Shown here piece by piece: positions 50,310-59,231 of a stretch of DNA of 64,000 nucleotides. The position numbers and the translations under genes were made by a program. Below the pieces are notes generated by a model. That model did not search any database. It was given only the letters and a program-made list of their open reading frames with translations, and was not told the DNA's origin. Position 1 is the stretch's first letter, and each line of letters begins with the position of its first letter. The DNA comes from Rhodobacter sp. SGA-6-6 (GTDB taxonomy: Bacteria; Pseudomonadota; Alphaproteobacteria; Rhodobacterales; Rhodobacteraceae): positions 248,001-312,000 of the forward strand of contig NZ_JAAKGP010000005.1 of the NCBI RefSeq assembly GCF_011043545.1, in the 5' to 3' direction.

Positions 50310-51040
50310 TGCGGTTCTCGGGAAAGGTCGCCCTCGTCACCGGGGGCCGGATGGGCATCGGCCTCGCCATCGCGCGGCGGCTGCGGGCCGAGGGCGCGCG
50401 CGTCTTCACCGCGCAGCGCGGCATGGACCCGGAGTTCGAGAGCTTCCCCGCCGATTTCGCCGACCCGGACTGCCCGGCCACGGTGATCGGCCAGGTGGTC
50501 GCCGCGGCGGGCCGGCTGGACGTGCTGGTCAACAACGCCGGCTTCATGCAGGAGGCCCGCGCCGAGGACATGGCGCCGGAGGACTGGAACCGGATGATCG
50601 CGGTCAACCTGACCGCGCCTTTCCTGCTGATCCGGGCCGCGCTGCCGCATCTGCGGGCGACGAAGGGCGCCATCGTCAACATCGGCAGCATCGAGGGCAT
50701 CGGCTGCAACCCGCACCACGCCGCCTATTCCGCCACCAAGGCCGGGCTGCACGGGTTGACCCGCGCCATCGCCGTGGATCACGGCGCCGAGGGCATCCGC
50801 TGCAACGCCGTGGCACCGGGCTGGATCGACACCGAGCTGTCCGAGGTCTACATCGACTCGATGCCCGACCCCGCCGCCTTCCGCGCCAACATCGGCCGCA
50901 TCCATCCTGTCGGCCGCACCGGCAAGCCCGAGGACGTGGCCGCCCTGGTCGCCTGGCTGGCGTCGGAGGAGTCCGCCTTCGTGGCGGGGCAGGTCTGGAC
51001 CATCGACGGCGGCAGGATGACAAAGCTCAGCCTGCCGTGA
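50306..51040 (+). CDS. SDR-family oxidoreductase 2
   Basis: 244 residues. TGGRMGIG loop, NNAG, Ser in NIGSIEG and catalytic YSATK. AQRG in the second strand lacks the NAD-selective aspartate, so NADP is possible. It starts in the stop codon of SDR 1. The two SDRs differ enough not to be a recent duplication and may handle successive steps or opposite stereoisomers made available by the epimerase. Confidence 0.92.
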   Translation: MMRFSGKVALVTGGRMGIGLAIARRLRAEGARVFTAQRGMDPEFESFPADFADPDCPATVIGQVVAAAGRLDVLVNNAGFMQEARAEDMAPEDWNRMIAVNLTAPFLLIRAALPHLRATKGAIVNIGSIEGIGCNPHHAAYSATKAGLHGLTRAIAVDHGAEGIRCNAVAPGWIDTELSEVYIDSMPDPAAFRANIGRIHPVGRTGKPEDVAALVAWLASEESAFVAGQVWTIDGGRMTKLSLP

Positions 51041-51068
51041 GACGCCGGCCCGACCGCGGCAGAAGGGG

Positions 51069-51947
51069 TCACTCCGCCGCCGCCTCCAGACAGGCGAGCA
51101 GAGCCCGCGCCGGGGCCGAAAGCCGCCGGGCGGGCGTCGAAAGGTAATATCCCCAGGGGCAGGGCCAGCTTTCCGCAAAGGGCGCCACCAGCGCGCCGCG
51201 GGCCAGATAGGGCCGGGCCAGCGTCTTCACCGCCAGCGTCACCCCCAAGCCGGCCGCCGCCAGTTCCAGCGAGACGTTGCTGCTGTTGGTGCGCATCACC
51301 TCGGCCGGCGGGGCATCCTCCAGCCCGTGGGCGGCGGCGAAGATGGCGAAATACTCCTGCCGTCCCGCTACCCGGATCTGCGGAAGCGCCAGCGCCGCCT
51401 CCGGCCCCGTCACCCGCGCCGCCACAGAGGGCGCGCAGACCAGCATCAGGTCTTCGCGCAGCAGCAGCCGGCAGTCCGGCGGCACCTCGTCGTCGCGGCG
51501 GACCGAGATCACCACATCGGCCGGATCGGTCTCGTCGCGGTCCCAGATCGTCGCCTGCACCAGCACCTCCACCCCCGGATGCGCCGCCCGGAATCCGGCC
51601 AGCACCGGCGGCAGCCAGCCCTCCGCCAGGCTGATCGGGCAGGAGAGCACCACGCTGCGCTCGCGCGCCGACTTGGCGATGGCCTCCGCCGCGCCGTCGA
51701 TCTGCCGCAGCGCCTGCCGCAAGGTCGGCAGCAAGGCCTCGCCGACCTCGGTCAGATCCAGGCTGCGGGCGTTGCGGCGGAAGAGCCGCTGGCCGAGATG
51801 CGCCTCGAGGCCCCGGATATGGGTGCTGACGGCGGCCTGGGTATAGCCCAGGTCCTCCGCCGCCCGGGTGAAGGACAGGTGCCGCGCCGCCGCCTCGAAG
51901 GAGCGCACGAAGTTCAGCGGCGGCGGCGCGCGGCGCTTGGGGGCCAT
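51069..51947 (-). CDS. LysR-family regulator
   Basis: 292 residues from the ATG at 51947 (AGGAGA upstream). N-terminal HTH (PPPLNFVRSFEAAARHLSFTRAAEDLGYTQ spans it, in two parts: the helix pair and AAVSTHIRGLE) and a type-2 periplasmic-binding-like effector domain (CPISLAEGWLPPVLAGF, AAGLGVTLAVKTL) as in GcvA-type regulators. It is divergent from the DMGDH-like flavoprotein across 121 bp, which it probably activates, and converges with the SDR operon. Confidence 0.92.
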   Translation of the reverse strand: MAPKRRAPPPLNFVRSFEAAARHLSFTRAAEDLGYTQAAVSTHIRGLEAHLGQRLFRRNARSLDLTEVGEALLPTLRQALRQIDGAAEAIAKSARERSVVLSCPISLAEGWLPPVLAGFRAAHPGVEVLVQATIWDRDETDPADVVISVRRDDEVPPDCRLLLREDLMLVCAPSVAARVTGPEAALALPQIRVAGRQEYFAIFAAAHGLEDAPPAEVMRTNSSNVSLELAAAGLGVTLAVKTLARPYLARGALVAPFAESWPCPWGYYLSTPARRLSAPARALLACLEAAAE

Positions 51948-52068
51948 TCCACATCTCCTGCAAATCCGCCCCATCCATAACATTCCCGCCGCCAATGGCA
52001 TCGAAATATTTATGCGACAGCCTCGCGCGCCCCGGCTAGCTTGCCGGTGGAAACAGGCGGAGACGAAG
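51948..52068. promoter_or_regulatory. Divergent LysR/flavoprotein control region
   Basis: 121 bp. GCAT-N10-ATGC (51998-52015) encloses AAATATTT, a dyad of the size expected for a LysR box, close to the flavoprotein start. Binding is unproven. Confidence 0.35.
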
Positions 52069-54480
52069 ATGCGGAGCCATGCGCAGGCGGTGGTGATCGG
52101 CGGGGGGGTGATCGGCTGCTCGATCCTCTACCACTTGGCGAAACTCGGCTGGACCGAGGTGGTGCTGCTGGAACGGTCGGAGCTGACCTCCGGCTCCACC
52201 TGGCACGCGGCGGCCAATATCCACGGCCTGCATGACGTGACCAACATCAGCCGGCTGCAGCACTACACCATGCAGCTTTACAAGGAACTGGAGGCCGAGA
52301 CCGGGCAGGGCTGCGGCGTGTTCCAGCCCGGCAGCCTGTATCTGGCGCAGACCGAGGCGCGCGAGCAGCAGTTGCGGCTGCAGGAGGCCAAGGCGCGGCG
52401 CTACGGGATGAACTTCCACGAGGTCTCGCGGGCGGAGGCGGAGCGGCTGCACCCGCTGGTCGATTTCGACGGCATCCGCTGCATCATGTATGAACCCGAC
52501 GGCGGCAACGTCGACCCTTCGGGCGTGACGCAAGCCTATGCGGCGGGCGCGCGGGCAAGGGGCGCCGAAATCCACCGCTTCACCCCCGTGACGGCGACGG
52601 AACGCCAGCCGGACGGCAGCTGGATCGTGCGGACGGAAAAGGGCGAGATCCGCACCCCCTGGGTGATCAACGCCGCCGGTCTCTGGGCGCGCGAGGTGGG
52701 CGCCATGGCGGGGCTGGCGCTGCCGCTGATCCCGACCGAGCACCAGTATTTCGTCACGGAGACCATCGGCGAGATCGCCGCGCTGGACCGCCGGTTGCCG
52801 TCCGTGGCCGACCGCGACGGCGAATACTACCTGCGGCAGGAAGGGCAGGGGCTGCTGGTCGGCGCCTATGAGCGCGACATGAAGTTCTGGGCCGAGGAGG
52901 GCACGCCGCCCGGCTTCGGCCACGAGCTTTTCGCCGACGACCTCGACCGCATCACGGACAACATGATGCGCGCCATCGCCCGGGTGCCGGCGGTGGGGAC
53001 GGCGGGGATCAAGCGGGTGATCAACGGCCCGATGATCTGGTCGCCCGATTCGGCGGCCTTGTTCGGCCCGGTGCCGGAACTGCCGGGCTATTTCTGCTGC
53101 TGCGGCATCATCCCGGGCTTCTCGCAGAGCGGCGGCCTCGGCCGGCTGGCGGCGGAGTGGATGGTGGAGGGCGAGCCCTCGCTGGACCTGTTCGGCTGGG
53201 ACCTCGCCCGTTTCGGGGATTGGGCGGACCGCGCCTTCACCAAAGCCCGCGTGCAGGACCAGTATTCCCACCGCTTCAAGATCCATTTCCCCGGCGAGGA
53301 ACGCGCCGCCGGCCGCCCCGCCCGCACCCGCCCGGTCTACAAGCTGCAGAAGGACCTCGGCGCGGTGTTCGGGCTGAACACCGGCTGGGAGCATCCGCTC
53401 TATTTCGACGCCGCCACCCCGGATTCCGCCGGCTTCACCCGCCAGCCCTGGTGGGACAGCGTCGGCCGCGAGGCGCGGATGCTGCGCGAGCGGGCGGGGA
53501 TCATCGACATCTCCAACTTCGCCCGCTATCGCGTCGCCGGGCCGGGGGCGGAGGACTGGCTGAACGGGCTTTTCGCCAACCGGATGCCGCGCCAGACCGG
53601 CCGCTCCTGCCTGACCCCGCTGATCGGCAAGCGCGGCGGCATTGCGGGGGATTTCACCGTCACCCGGCTGGGGCCGGAGGAGTTCTGGGTCATCGGCTCC
53701 GGCATGGCCGAGCGTTTCCACCAGCGCTGGTTCCGCGCGGTGCCGCTGCCGGAAGGGACCAGCTTCGAGTCGCTGACCGAGGCCACCGCGGGCTTCAATA
53801 TCGCCGGGCCGCAGTCGCGCAAGCTGCTCGGCCGCCTGACCAATGCCGACCTCTCCGACGACACCTTCCCCTTCTTCCGCTCGGCCCGGATCGCCGTGGC
53901 CGGGGTGGATTGCGTGGCGCTGCGGGTCTCCTTCACCGGCGACCTGGGGTGGGAGCTGCACTGCGCCGAGGCCGACCAGCAGGCGCTGTATCTGGCGCTC
54001 TTGGAGGCCGGGCGGGACCTCGGCGCCGGGCCGGTGGGCAGCCGCGCACTGATGAGCCTGCGTGTGGAAAAGGGCTACGGCTCCTGGGGCCGGGACTATT
54101 CGCCCGAATACTGGCCGCAGGAATCCGGGCTGGCCGGGCTGATCCGCGACGACAAGCCCTTCCTGAACCGGGAGGCATGGCTGGCGGTGAAGGACAAGGC
54201 GCCGCGCGACCTGATGGTGATGCTGGAGATCGGCGAGACCGGCGCCGATGCGCTCGGCGGCGAGCCGGTGTTCCTGCCGGACGGCACCCCGGCCGGGCAG
54301 GTCAGCTCCGGCGCCTATGGCTATACGGTCGGCAAGCCGCTGGCGATCGCCTATCTGAAGGCCGGCCTCGCCGCGCCGGGGACGGAGCTGCGGGTGGCGA
54401 TCCTCGGCGGCTCGGTCCCGGCCCGGGTGCTGGAGCGGCCGCCCTTCGACCCGGAGGGCCGGCGGCTGCGCGGGGGGTGA
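52069..54480 (+). CDS. Dimethylglycine/sarcosine dehydrogenase-like flavoprotein with GcvT domain
   Basis: 803 residues. Residues 1-380 are a DAO-type FAD domain (VVIGGGVIGCSILYHLAKLGW, ERSELTSGSTWHAA with the flavin-linking histidine region). An FAO_M linker (about 380-430) follows, then GcvT-type folate-binding domains to the end (DISNFARYRVAGPGAEDWL, GDLGWELHC, RVEKGYGSWGRD). Such enzymes oxidise N-methyl groups and pass the one-carbon unit to tetrahydrofolate. Here it could remove the second N-methyl from N-methylproline or act on dimethylglycine. GGAGA precedes the ATG. Confidence 0.93.
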   Translation: MRSHAQAVVIGGGVIGCSILYHLAKLGWTEVVLLERSELTSGSTWHAAANIHGLHDVTNISRLQHYTMQLYKELEAETGQGCGVFQPGSLYLAQTEAREQQLRLQEAKARRYGMNFHEVSRAEAERLHPLVDFDGIRCIMYEPDGGNVDPSGVTQAYAAGARARGAEIHRFTPVTATERQPDGSWIVRTEKGEIRTPWVINAAGLWAREVGAMAGLALPLIPTEHQYFVTETIGEIAALDRRLPSVADRDGEYYLRQEGQGLLVGAYERDMKFWAEEGTPPGFGHELFADDLDRITDNMMRAIARVPAVGTAGIKRVINGPMIWSPDSAALFGPVPELPGYFCCCGIIPGFSQSGGLGRLAAEWMVEGEPSLDLFGWDLARFGDWADRAFTKARVQDQYSHRFKIHFPGEERAAGRPARTRPVYKLQKDLGAVFGLNTGWEHPLYFDAATPDSAGFTRQPWWDSVGREARMLRERAGIIDISNFARYRVAGPGAEDWLNGLFANRMPRQTGRSCLTPLIGKRGGIAGDFTVTRLGPEEFWVIGSGMAERFHQRWFRAVPLPEGTSFESLTEATAGFNIAGPQSRKLLGRLTNADLSDDTFPFFRSARIAVAGVDCVALRVSFTGDLGWELHCAEADQQALYLALLEAGRDLGAGPVGSRALMSLRVEKGYGSWGRDYSPEYWPQESGLAGLIRDDKPFLNREAWLAVKDKAPRDLMVMLEIGETGADALGGEPVFLPDGTPAGQVSSGAYGYTVGKPLAIAYLKAGLAAPGTELRVAILGGSVPARVLERPPFDPEGRRLRGG

Positions 54481-54498
54481 GGGCGCCTTTGGGGAAGC

Positions 54499-54549
54499 GG
54501 CGGGGTGAACCCCGCCCTACGCCATCGGTAGGGCGGGGTTCACCCCGCC
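54499..54549. repeat. Long hairpin, short-family repeat
   Basis: GGCGGGGTGAACCCCGCC plus CTAC pairs over 22 bases with GTAGGGCGGGGTTCACCCCG plus CC around a GCCATCG loop. It lies between two convergent gene ends and is a candidate bidirectional terminator. Confidence 0.85.
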
Positions 54550-54561
54550 GTTCCTGCCGCT

Positions 54562-55614
54562 TCAGGCCAGCGCGACCAGATGGTTGTCCCAGGACAGGTT
54601 GTGTCGAGCCAGAAGCCGCAGCCCTTCCGGCTCCACCGCCCAGATGCCGCCCTGGCCGTCGGTGGCGACCAGTCCCTCCGGCCCCGGCGCCACGCCGGAC
54701 AGGTCGGCCCGGCGGTGCACCGCCAAGGGCGCGCCGGCTGCGTCGAAGACCATCAGCACCCCGCCCGGCGGCGAGGTCAGCGCCACCAGCCCCTGCGCCG
54801 CGGCGATGGAGCCGGCATAGCCCTTCATCGCGAAGGCCTCGGCCTCCCCCGGCGGGCACAGCCACGGCGCCTGCCCGGGCTGCCAGAGGCCCAGCTGGGG
54901 CACCGGCTCGGCCGGGTCGCCCTCCCATTGCATGGCGAAGGCCACCCGGTTGCCCATCAGCGCCAGATGGCGGATCGAATTGGTGTGCAGGTCCTCCTCC
55001 AGCACCGCCTGTTCCAGCACCGCGCCCTCGGGCGACAGCAGCGTCAGGTTCGGCCGCATGGTGGCGATGTTCAGCTTGCTGCGGTCCTTCGGATCGGTCT
55101 CGATGCCGCCGTTCGCCACCACCAGCCGCCCGTCCGCCAGCCGCTTCATGTCATGCGGGCCGATGCCGCCCGAGTCCCATTCGCCGATGCGGGTGTAGGT
55201 TTCGGTCTCCCACAGCCCGATCCGGCCGAGCGAGCCTTCCGCCACCACTTCCGAGGTCATCAGCAGCCCGCCCTCGGCGGTGAAGACGCCGTGACCGTTG
55301 AACTGCCGCCCCTCGGGCGGGGTGAGCCGGGCCTTCACGGTGCCGGCCACGCAGTCGATCACCAGCGCGAAGGTGCCGGGGCGGCGGGCGAAGGCGACGG
55401 CCTCGGCCCGCACCGGATGGGCGGCGGCGGCATGGCCGCGGGCGGGCAGGGGGATGGCGAAGAGGCTGTCGCCCGCGGCGGTCAGCCCGTGCAATTCGTA
55501 GGCCTCGCCCGCCTTGGCGGCGGCGAGGAAATCCGGGCTGCCCGCCGCGGCCCAGCCGATGCGGGGCAGGCCCGCCGCCATCATCCCCGCCAGAAAGCCC
55601 CGCCGTGTCGCCAT
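54562..55614 (-). CDS. DUF1513 secreted beta-propeller-like protein
   Basis: 350 residues, with a Tat-like N-terminus (MATRRGFLAGMMAAGLPRIGWAAAG, RR followed by a hydrophobic stretch), then repeated blades. DUF1513 features are HPVRAEAVAFARRPG, FNGHGVFTAEGGLL, GIGPHDMKRLADGRLVVANGG and SWDNHLVAL at the end. It is the last gene of the iron operon after imelysin 2 (2-bp gap). In other proteobacteria the same set (imelysins, di-haem oxidoreductase, DUF1513) is iron-repressed. Its role in periplasmic iron handling is not defined. Confidence 0.9.
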   Translation of the reverse strand: MATRRGFLAGMMAAGLPRIGWAAAGSPDFLAAAKAGEAYELHGLTAAGDSLFAIPLPARGHAAAAHPVRAEAVAFARRPGTFALVIDCVAGTVKARLTPPEGRQFNGHGVFTAEGGLLMTSEVVAEGSLGRIGLWETETYTRIGEWDSGGIGPHDMKRLADGRLVVANGGIETDPKDRSKLNIATMRPNLTLLSPEGAVLEQAVLEEDLHTNSIRHLALMGNRVAFAMQWEGDPAEPVPQLGLWQPGQAPWLCPPGEAEAFAMKGYAGSIAAAQGLVALTSPPGGVLMVFDAAGAPLAVHRRADLSGVAPGPEGLVATDGQGGIWAVEPEGLRLLARHNLSWDNHLVALA

Positions 55615-55616
55615 GG

Positions 55617-56585
55617 TCAGTCCCCGTCCGCCGAGTTGAAGCCCACGCTCACCCCCAGCTGGCCGCCGAGTTCGGCGATCACCGCCTGCCGCAGGCTGCG
55701 GATCGACTGTTGCAGGATCTCCACCTTCAGGTGGCCTGAGGGATCTGCGACGCCGGCGAAGACCGGGTCCTCCAGCGCCTCGGCCCGGGCGATGGCGCGG
55801 TCGAAGGCGGCCAGGCTTTGCGGCAGGTCGGGCGAGAGTGTCTGCGCGAAATCCCGCAGCGCCTGCAAGGACAGCACCAGATTGCGCAAGGACCGGCCGG
55901 AGGCCGCGGCCTCCGCCCGTTCCGGCCGCGGCTTGTCGAAGGTGCCGAGGGGGCGGCCGAGCCGCTGGTCGGCATCGAATTCCAGCGCGGTCGCCAGTTG
56001 GGTGAAGAGGGCCTGCTTCGCCTCCTCGGCGGTCAGGTAGGTGGTGTTGCCGGCCTCGCCCGCCGTCAGCAGCACCTCGGCGAAACCGTCCTGCCAGCCG
56101 GCCTGCACCTCCCCGGCCATGCGGGCCAGGTCGGCGGCGGTGGCGCGGATCAGCGGGCAGGGATCGGCGGGCAGGTCGCCGGCGGGGTAGAGCAGCCGCT
56201 CCAGCCCGAACAACCCGCGCGCGGCGACCGACTGGTCGGCGAAGGCCGCGGGCTCCAGCGCCGCCGGGTCGCCCGCCATCAGCGCCTGCTGGTGCTTCCA
56301 CCCCAGCCCCTTGGGATCGGGCCAGAAGGCGATGGCGAGGCCGCGGCCGTCCTCCTCCACCGGGCCGAGATGCAGGTGCGAAACGCCCATCCAGGCGTCG
56401 AAGGCGGCGTTCCAGGCCGGGCGCAGCACCTGCGGGTCGCAGGAGGTTTCCGCCGCCTGCGCCAGTTCCCCTGCGGCCTCGGCGAAAGCGGCATAGCCGG
56501 GCAGGATGTGGTCGCGCAGGGCATCGGCCACGTCGGCCTGCGCCGGGGTGGCCAGAAGGGCGAACAGGGCCAGGGTCTTGCGCAT
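55617..56585 (-). CDS. Imelysin-family protein 2
   Basis: 322 residues with a signal peptide (LALFALLATPAQA). Helical imelysin (M75) fold: ALRDHILPGYAAFAEAAGEL and HLGPVEEDGRGLAIAFWPD. Where family members have GxHxxE this one reads GLFGLERLLYP, so the histidine is missing. Such members accompany a complete imelysin and probably have a changed ligand. The start overlaps the stop of the di-haem oxidoreductase by one base. Confidence 0.9.
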   Translation of the reverse strand: MRKTLALFALLATPAQADVADALRDHILPGYAAFAEAAGELAQAAETSCDPQVLRPAWNAAFDAWMGVSHLHLGPVEEDGRGLAIAFWPDPKGLGWKHQQALMAGDPAALEPAAFADQSVAARGLFGLERLLYPAGDLPADPCPLIRATAADLARMAGEVQAGWQDGFAEVLLTAGEAGNTTYLTAEEAKQALFTQLATALEFDADQRLGRPLGTFDKPRPERAEAAASGRSLRNLVLSLQALRDFAQTLSPDLPQSLAAFDRAIARAEALEDPVFAGVADPSGHLKVEILQQSIRSLRQAVIAELGGQLGVSVGFNSADGD

Positions 56586-58126
56586 CAAAGGCTCTCCAGG
56601 AAGGCGATCAGCGCCTCGCGGTCCTCCTTGGGCAGGCCAACCACGCCGTCGCGCGCGCCTTGGGCCTCGCCGCCGTGCCAGAGCACCGCTTCGAGAAGGT
56701 TGCGCGCCCTTCCATCATGCAGGAACTGGGTGTGGCCGGAAACATGCTTCGTCAGCCCGATGCCCCAGAGCGGCGGCGTCTTCCACTCCGACCCCGAGGC
56801 GCGGCCCTCGGGCCGGTCGTCGGCCAGCCCCGGGCCCATGTCGTGCAGCAGAAGGTCGGTATAGGGCCAGATCAGCTGGAAGCTCTGTTCCGGCTGGCCC
56901 TCCAGCCGGTGGGTGACGAATTTCGGGTGGTGGCAGGACTGGCACCCCAGCCCGTAGAACACGTCCTTGCCGCGCAGCACCTGCGGGTCGTCGACCCTGC
57001 GCCGCTCGGGCACGCCGAGGTTGCGGGAGTAGAAGGCCACCATTTCCAGGCTCTCGCGGTCCACCTCCAGCCCGTCGCGGCTGCCGTCCTCCTGCCCGTT
57101 GGGGGCGGCGCGGCAGGCGGATTCGGCCCCGGTGCAGTCGCCCCAGGGATCGGGATGCAGCACGGTGGACAGCCCCATGTCGCCGGAGAAGGCGCCCGAG
57201 GACTGCTCCTTCACCGTCGGCGCCCCGGCCTTCCAGCCGAAGCGCCCCAGCATCGGCACGCCGAATTCGACCGAAGGCACGATCTGCGCCCGGCCGGAGA
57301 TGCCGTCGCCATCGGCATCCCCGGGGTCGGCCAGCGCCAGGATGTCGGCGGCGGGGATCGCCTCCAGCAGGCCGAGGCCGATCATCTGCGGCGCCACCCG
57401 CGGGCTGATCATCAGGTCGGCGGAGGGCGCGCCATAGCCGGGATCGGCGAAGGCATAGGTCGGCGCGCGGAGCGAGACGACCGTTCCGTCCGAAAGGGTT
57501 ACCGGCTGTTCCTCATACGTCACCTCCATCCGCCCCTCGGCGGCATGGCCGGGGGCGGCGAGGTCCTGCAACTGGCCGCCGTAGACCGGATCGGGCTGAG
57601 TCGCCAGCCACTCGGCGATCCCCTCCGGGTCCGGCCCGCCGGGGATGGAAAGGCGCAGGAACATCGACACCCGGCCGTCCTCCGGCCCCTCGGGCGGGTG
57701 GCCGCGGCCGTCCTTCAGGTGGCAGTCCTGGCAAGCGCGGGCGTTGTAGAACGGCCCCAGCCCGTCGGAGGCCAGCGTGGAGGAGGGCGAGGCGACCCAG
57801 GTCTTGCGGAACAAGGCATTGCCCAGCTTGAAGGTCATCTCCGAAGAGAAGGGCATGTTGCCGGAGAACTGGCTGAAGGCATCGCGGTTCGGCCGCGCCC
57901 GCACCGAGGCCGCGCCGCCCGGCATGGCCTCGAAGGCCTCGGGCTTGGAGAAATCCGTGGGCGGGGCCAGCACGCCGGCGATCCTTGCGGCCTCGTCCTC
58001 CGTCCGGGCGACGATGGCCAGGTGGCGGTCGTCCAGAGCGGCATCCGGGGGGGCGGCCGCCGCGACGCGGGTTTCCTGCGCAAGGGCAGGGGCGGCGGCA
58101 AGGCAGAGGAAAGCGGCGAGACGCAT
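56585..58126 (-). CDS. Di-haem oxidoreductase (DUF1111)
   Basis: 513 residues with a signal peptide (MRLAAFLCLAAAPALAQ). Two c-type haem sites, CQDCH (about 134) and CQSCH (about 397), with NARACQDCHLKDGRG and GLGCQSCHHPKFVTH. TPPLWGIGLT and FLHDGRARNLLEAVLWHGG are typical of the family. It is periplasmic and often found with imelysins in iron-regulated operons, where it may help reduce or release iron. It requires cytochrome c maturation. The 201-bp gap upstream contains two hairpins. Confidence 0.95.
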   Translation of the reverse strand: MRLAAFLCLAAAPALAQETRVAAAAPPDAALDDRHLAIVARTEDEAARIAGVLAPPTDFSKPEAFEAMPGGAASVRARPNRDAFSQFSGNMPFSSEMTFKLGNALFRKTWVASPSSTLASDGLGPFYNARACQDCHLKDGRGHPPEGPEDGRVSMFLRLSIPGGPDPEGIAEWLATQPDPVYGGQLQDLAAPGHAAEGRMEVTYEEQPVTLSDGTVVSLRAPTYAFADPGYGAPSADLMISPRVAPQMIGLGLLEAIPAADILALADPGDADGDGISGRAQIVPSVEFGVPMLGRFGWKAGAPTVKEQSSGAFSGDMGLSTVLHPDPWGDCTGAESACRAAPNGQEDGSRDGLEVDRESLEMVAFYSRNLGVPERRRVDDPQVLRGKDVFYGLGCQSCHHPKFVTHRLEGQPEQSFQLIWPYTDLLLHDMGPGLADDRPEGRASGSEWKTPPLWGIGLTKHVSGHTQFLHDGRARNLLEAVLWHGGEAQGARDGVVGLPKEDREALIAFLESL

Positions 58127-58231
58127 GGCAATGCTCCTTGCCGCCGAGATAGCGCCCCTTTCCTTACGGTTTCAATCGGAAAGCGGGCACTTCCCCGCGA
58201 CCCCGCGCCGCGCCCCTCCGCGCAAGCCAAA

Positions 58232-58312
58232 GGGCAAGGCCCGATGCCTTGCCCCTTCGTCCCGGTCCGGGTCCCGCGCGAGAAGGTCCGGAGGGGCGCG
58301 AGGCCCCTCCGG
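58232..58312 (-). repeat. Two hairpins between bfr and the di-haem oxidoreductase
   Basis: GGGCAAGGC/GCCTTGCCC (58232-58254), which resembles hairpin 4 of element E, and CCGGAGGGGC/GCCCCTCCGG (58288-58312). Possibly a decayed element remnant or a processing/attenuation site. Confidence 0.55.
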
Positions 58313-58327
58313 TCACGGCTGCGATGG

Positions 58328-58813
58328 CTATTCCGCCTGGTCGGCGGGCTTGGCGTTCAGCAGGCCGTATTTCTCTTCGCCCAGCTTGTCGAACAGGCCC
58401 AGCTGGGTTTCGAGGAAGTCGATATGGCCTTCCTCGTCCTGGATCAGGTCGTCGAAGAGGGCGCGGGAGACGTAATCGCCGACCGCATCGCAATGCCGCC
58501 GCGCCTCGATATACAGCGTGCGGGCGTCATGCTCGCCGGCCAGGTCGCATTCCAGCGTCTCGCGGATGGTCTGGCCGATGCGCAACGGGTCCAGCTTCTG
58601 CAGGTTCGGATGGCCCTCCAGGAAGATGATCCGGGCGATCAGCCGGTCGGCGTGGTGCATCTCCTCGATCGACTCGGCGCGCGACTTGGCGGCGAGGTGA
58701 CCGAATCCCCAATCCTCCTGCAGCCGGAAGTGCAGCCAGTATTGGCTGACCGCCGTCAGCTCGGACCGGAGTGCAGCGTTCAGATATTCAATGACTTTCG
58801 CGTCGCCCTTCAT
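58328..58813 (-). CDS. bfr: Bacterioferritin
   Basis: 161 residues. All ferroxidase ligands sit at canonical numbers: E18, E51, H54, E94, E127 and H130. M52 is the haem-binding methionine, so it is a haem-containing bacterioferritin assembling as a 24-mer for iron storage. The usual N-terminal [12 protein letters not shown] fixes the start at 58813. Its ferredoxin partner Bfd is upstream on the same strand, separated by intergenic element H. Confidence 0.97.
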   Translation of the reverse strand: MKGDAKVIEYLNAALRSELTAVSQYWLHFRLQEDWGFGHLAAKSRAESIEEMHHADRLIARIIFLEGHPNLQKLDPLRIGQTIRETLECDLAGEHDARTLYIEARRHCDAVGDYVSRALFDDLIQDEEGHIDFLETQLGLFDKLGEEKYGLLNAKPADQAE

Positions 58814-59231
58814 GGCCGTTCCTTTCGCGCTGTGCAGGACTGTTCCCCGGCTTCGGCAGTCCGCCGTGGCTTGGATGGCGCGAAAGTAATCGCGCCGCCC
58901 GCCCTTGTCCATGGGGCGGCGACGACAATCGTAGATTTTTCAATACCTTAGCAAAGAAGTAAGGTTTGTCGGCGGAAGTTCCGCGGTCTGGCCGGGCGGG
59001 AAAAGGCGAGGCACTGCCTCGCCCCGCCCGTGCGGACGGGGTCACCCGGAGACAGTGGTGACGCAAGACCATGAGAGGCCAGCGCCCGTCCGGGCGGGCG
59101 AGAAGCGCCCGCCAGGGGGCGGGCGGGCGCTGGCCGGGCCTTTGGGGCCCGGCCGGGACAAGGGGAAGCGTTGCGCCATGGCGAAGGCACGCGCCTTCGC
59201 CAGAGGGGCCGTCGCAATCAGGAATACATCC
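58814..59231. other. Intergenic region: bfr promoter area plus element H
   Basis: 418 bp. Element H covers 58991-59203. An AT-rich patch at 58931-58968 includes ACCTTA (58945-58950), 9 bp, TAAGGT (58960-58965), a candidate operator or promoter region for bfr. Iron control is expected but no known Fur, Irr or RirA box is certain by eye. Confidence 0.5.
58991..59203 (-). repeat. Multi-hairpin intergenic element, copy H
   Basis: Reverse orientation. Hairpin 4 is at 59005-59023, hairpin 1 at 59180-59201 (loop ACGC), and hairpin 2 has the standard arms. It lies between bfd and bfr inside the iron gene cluster. Confidence 0.9.
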
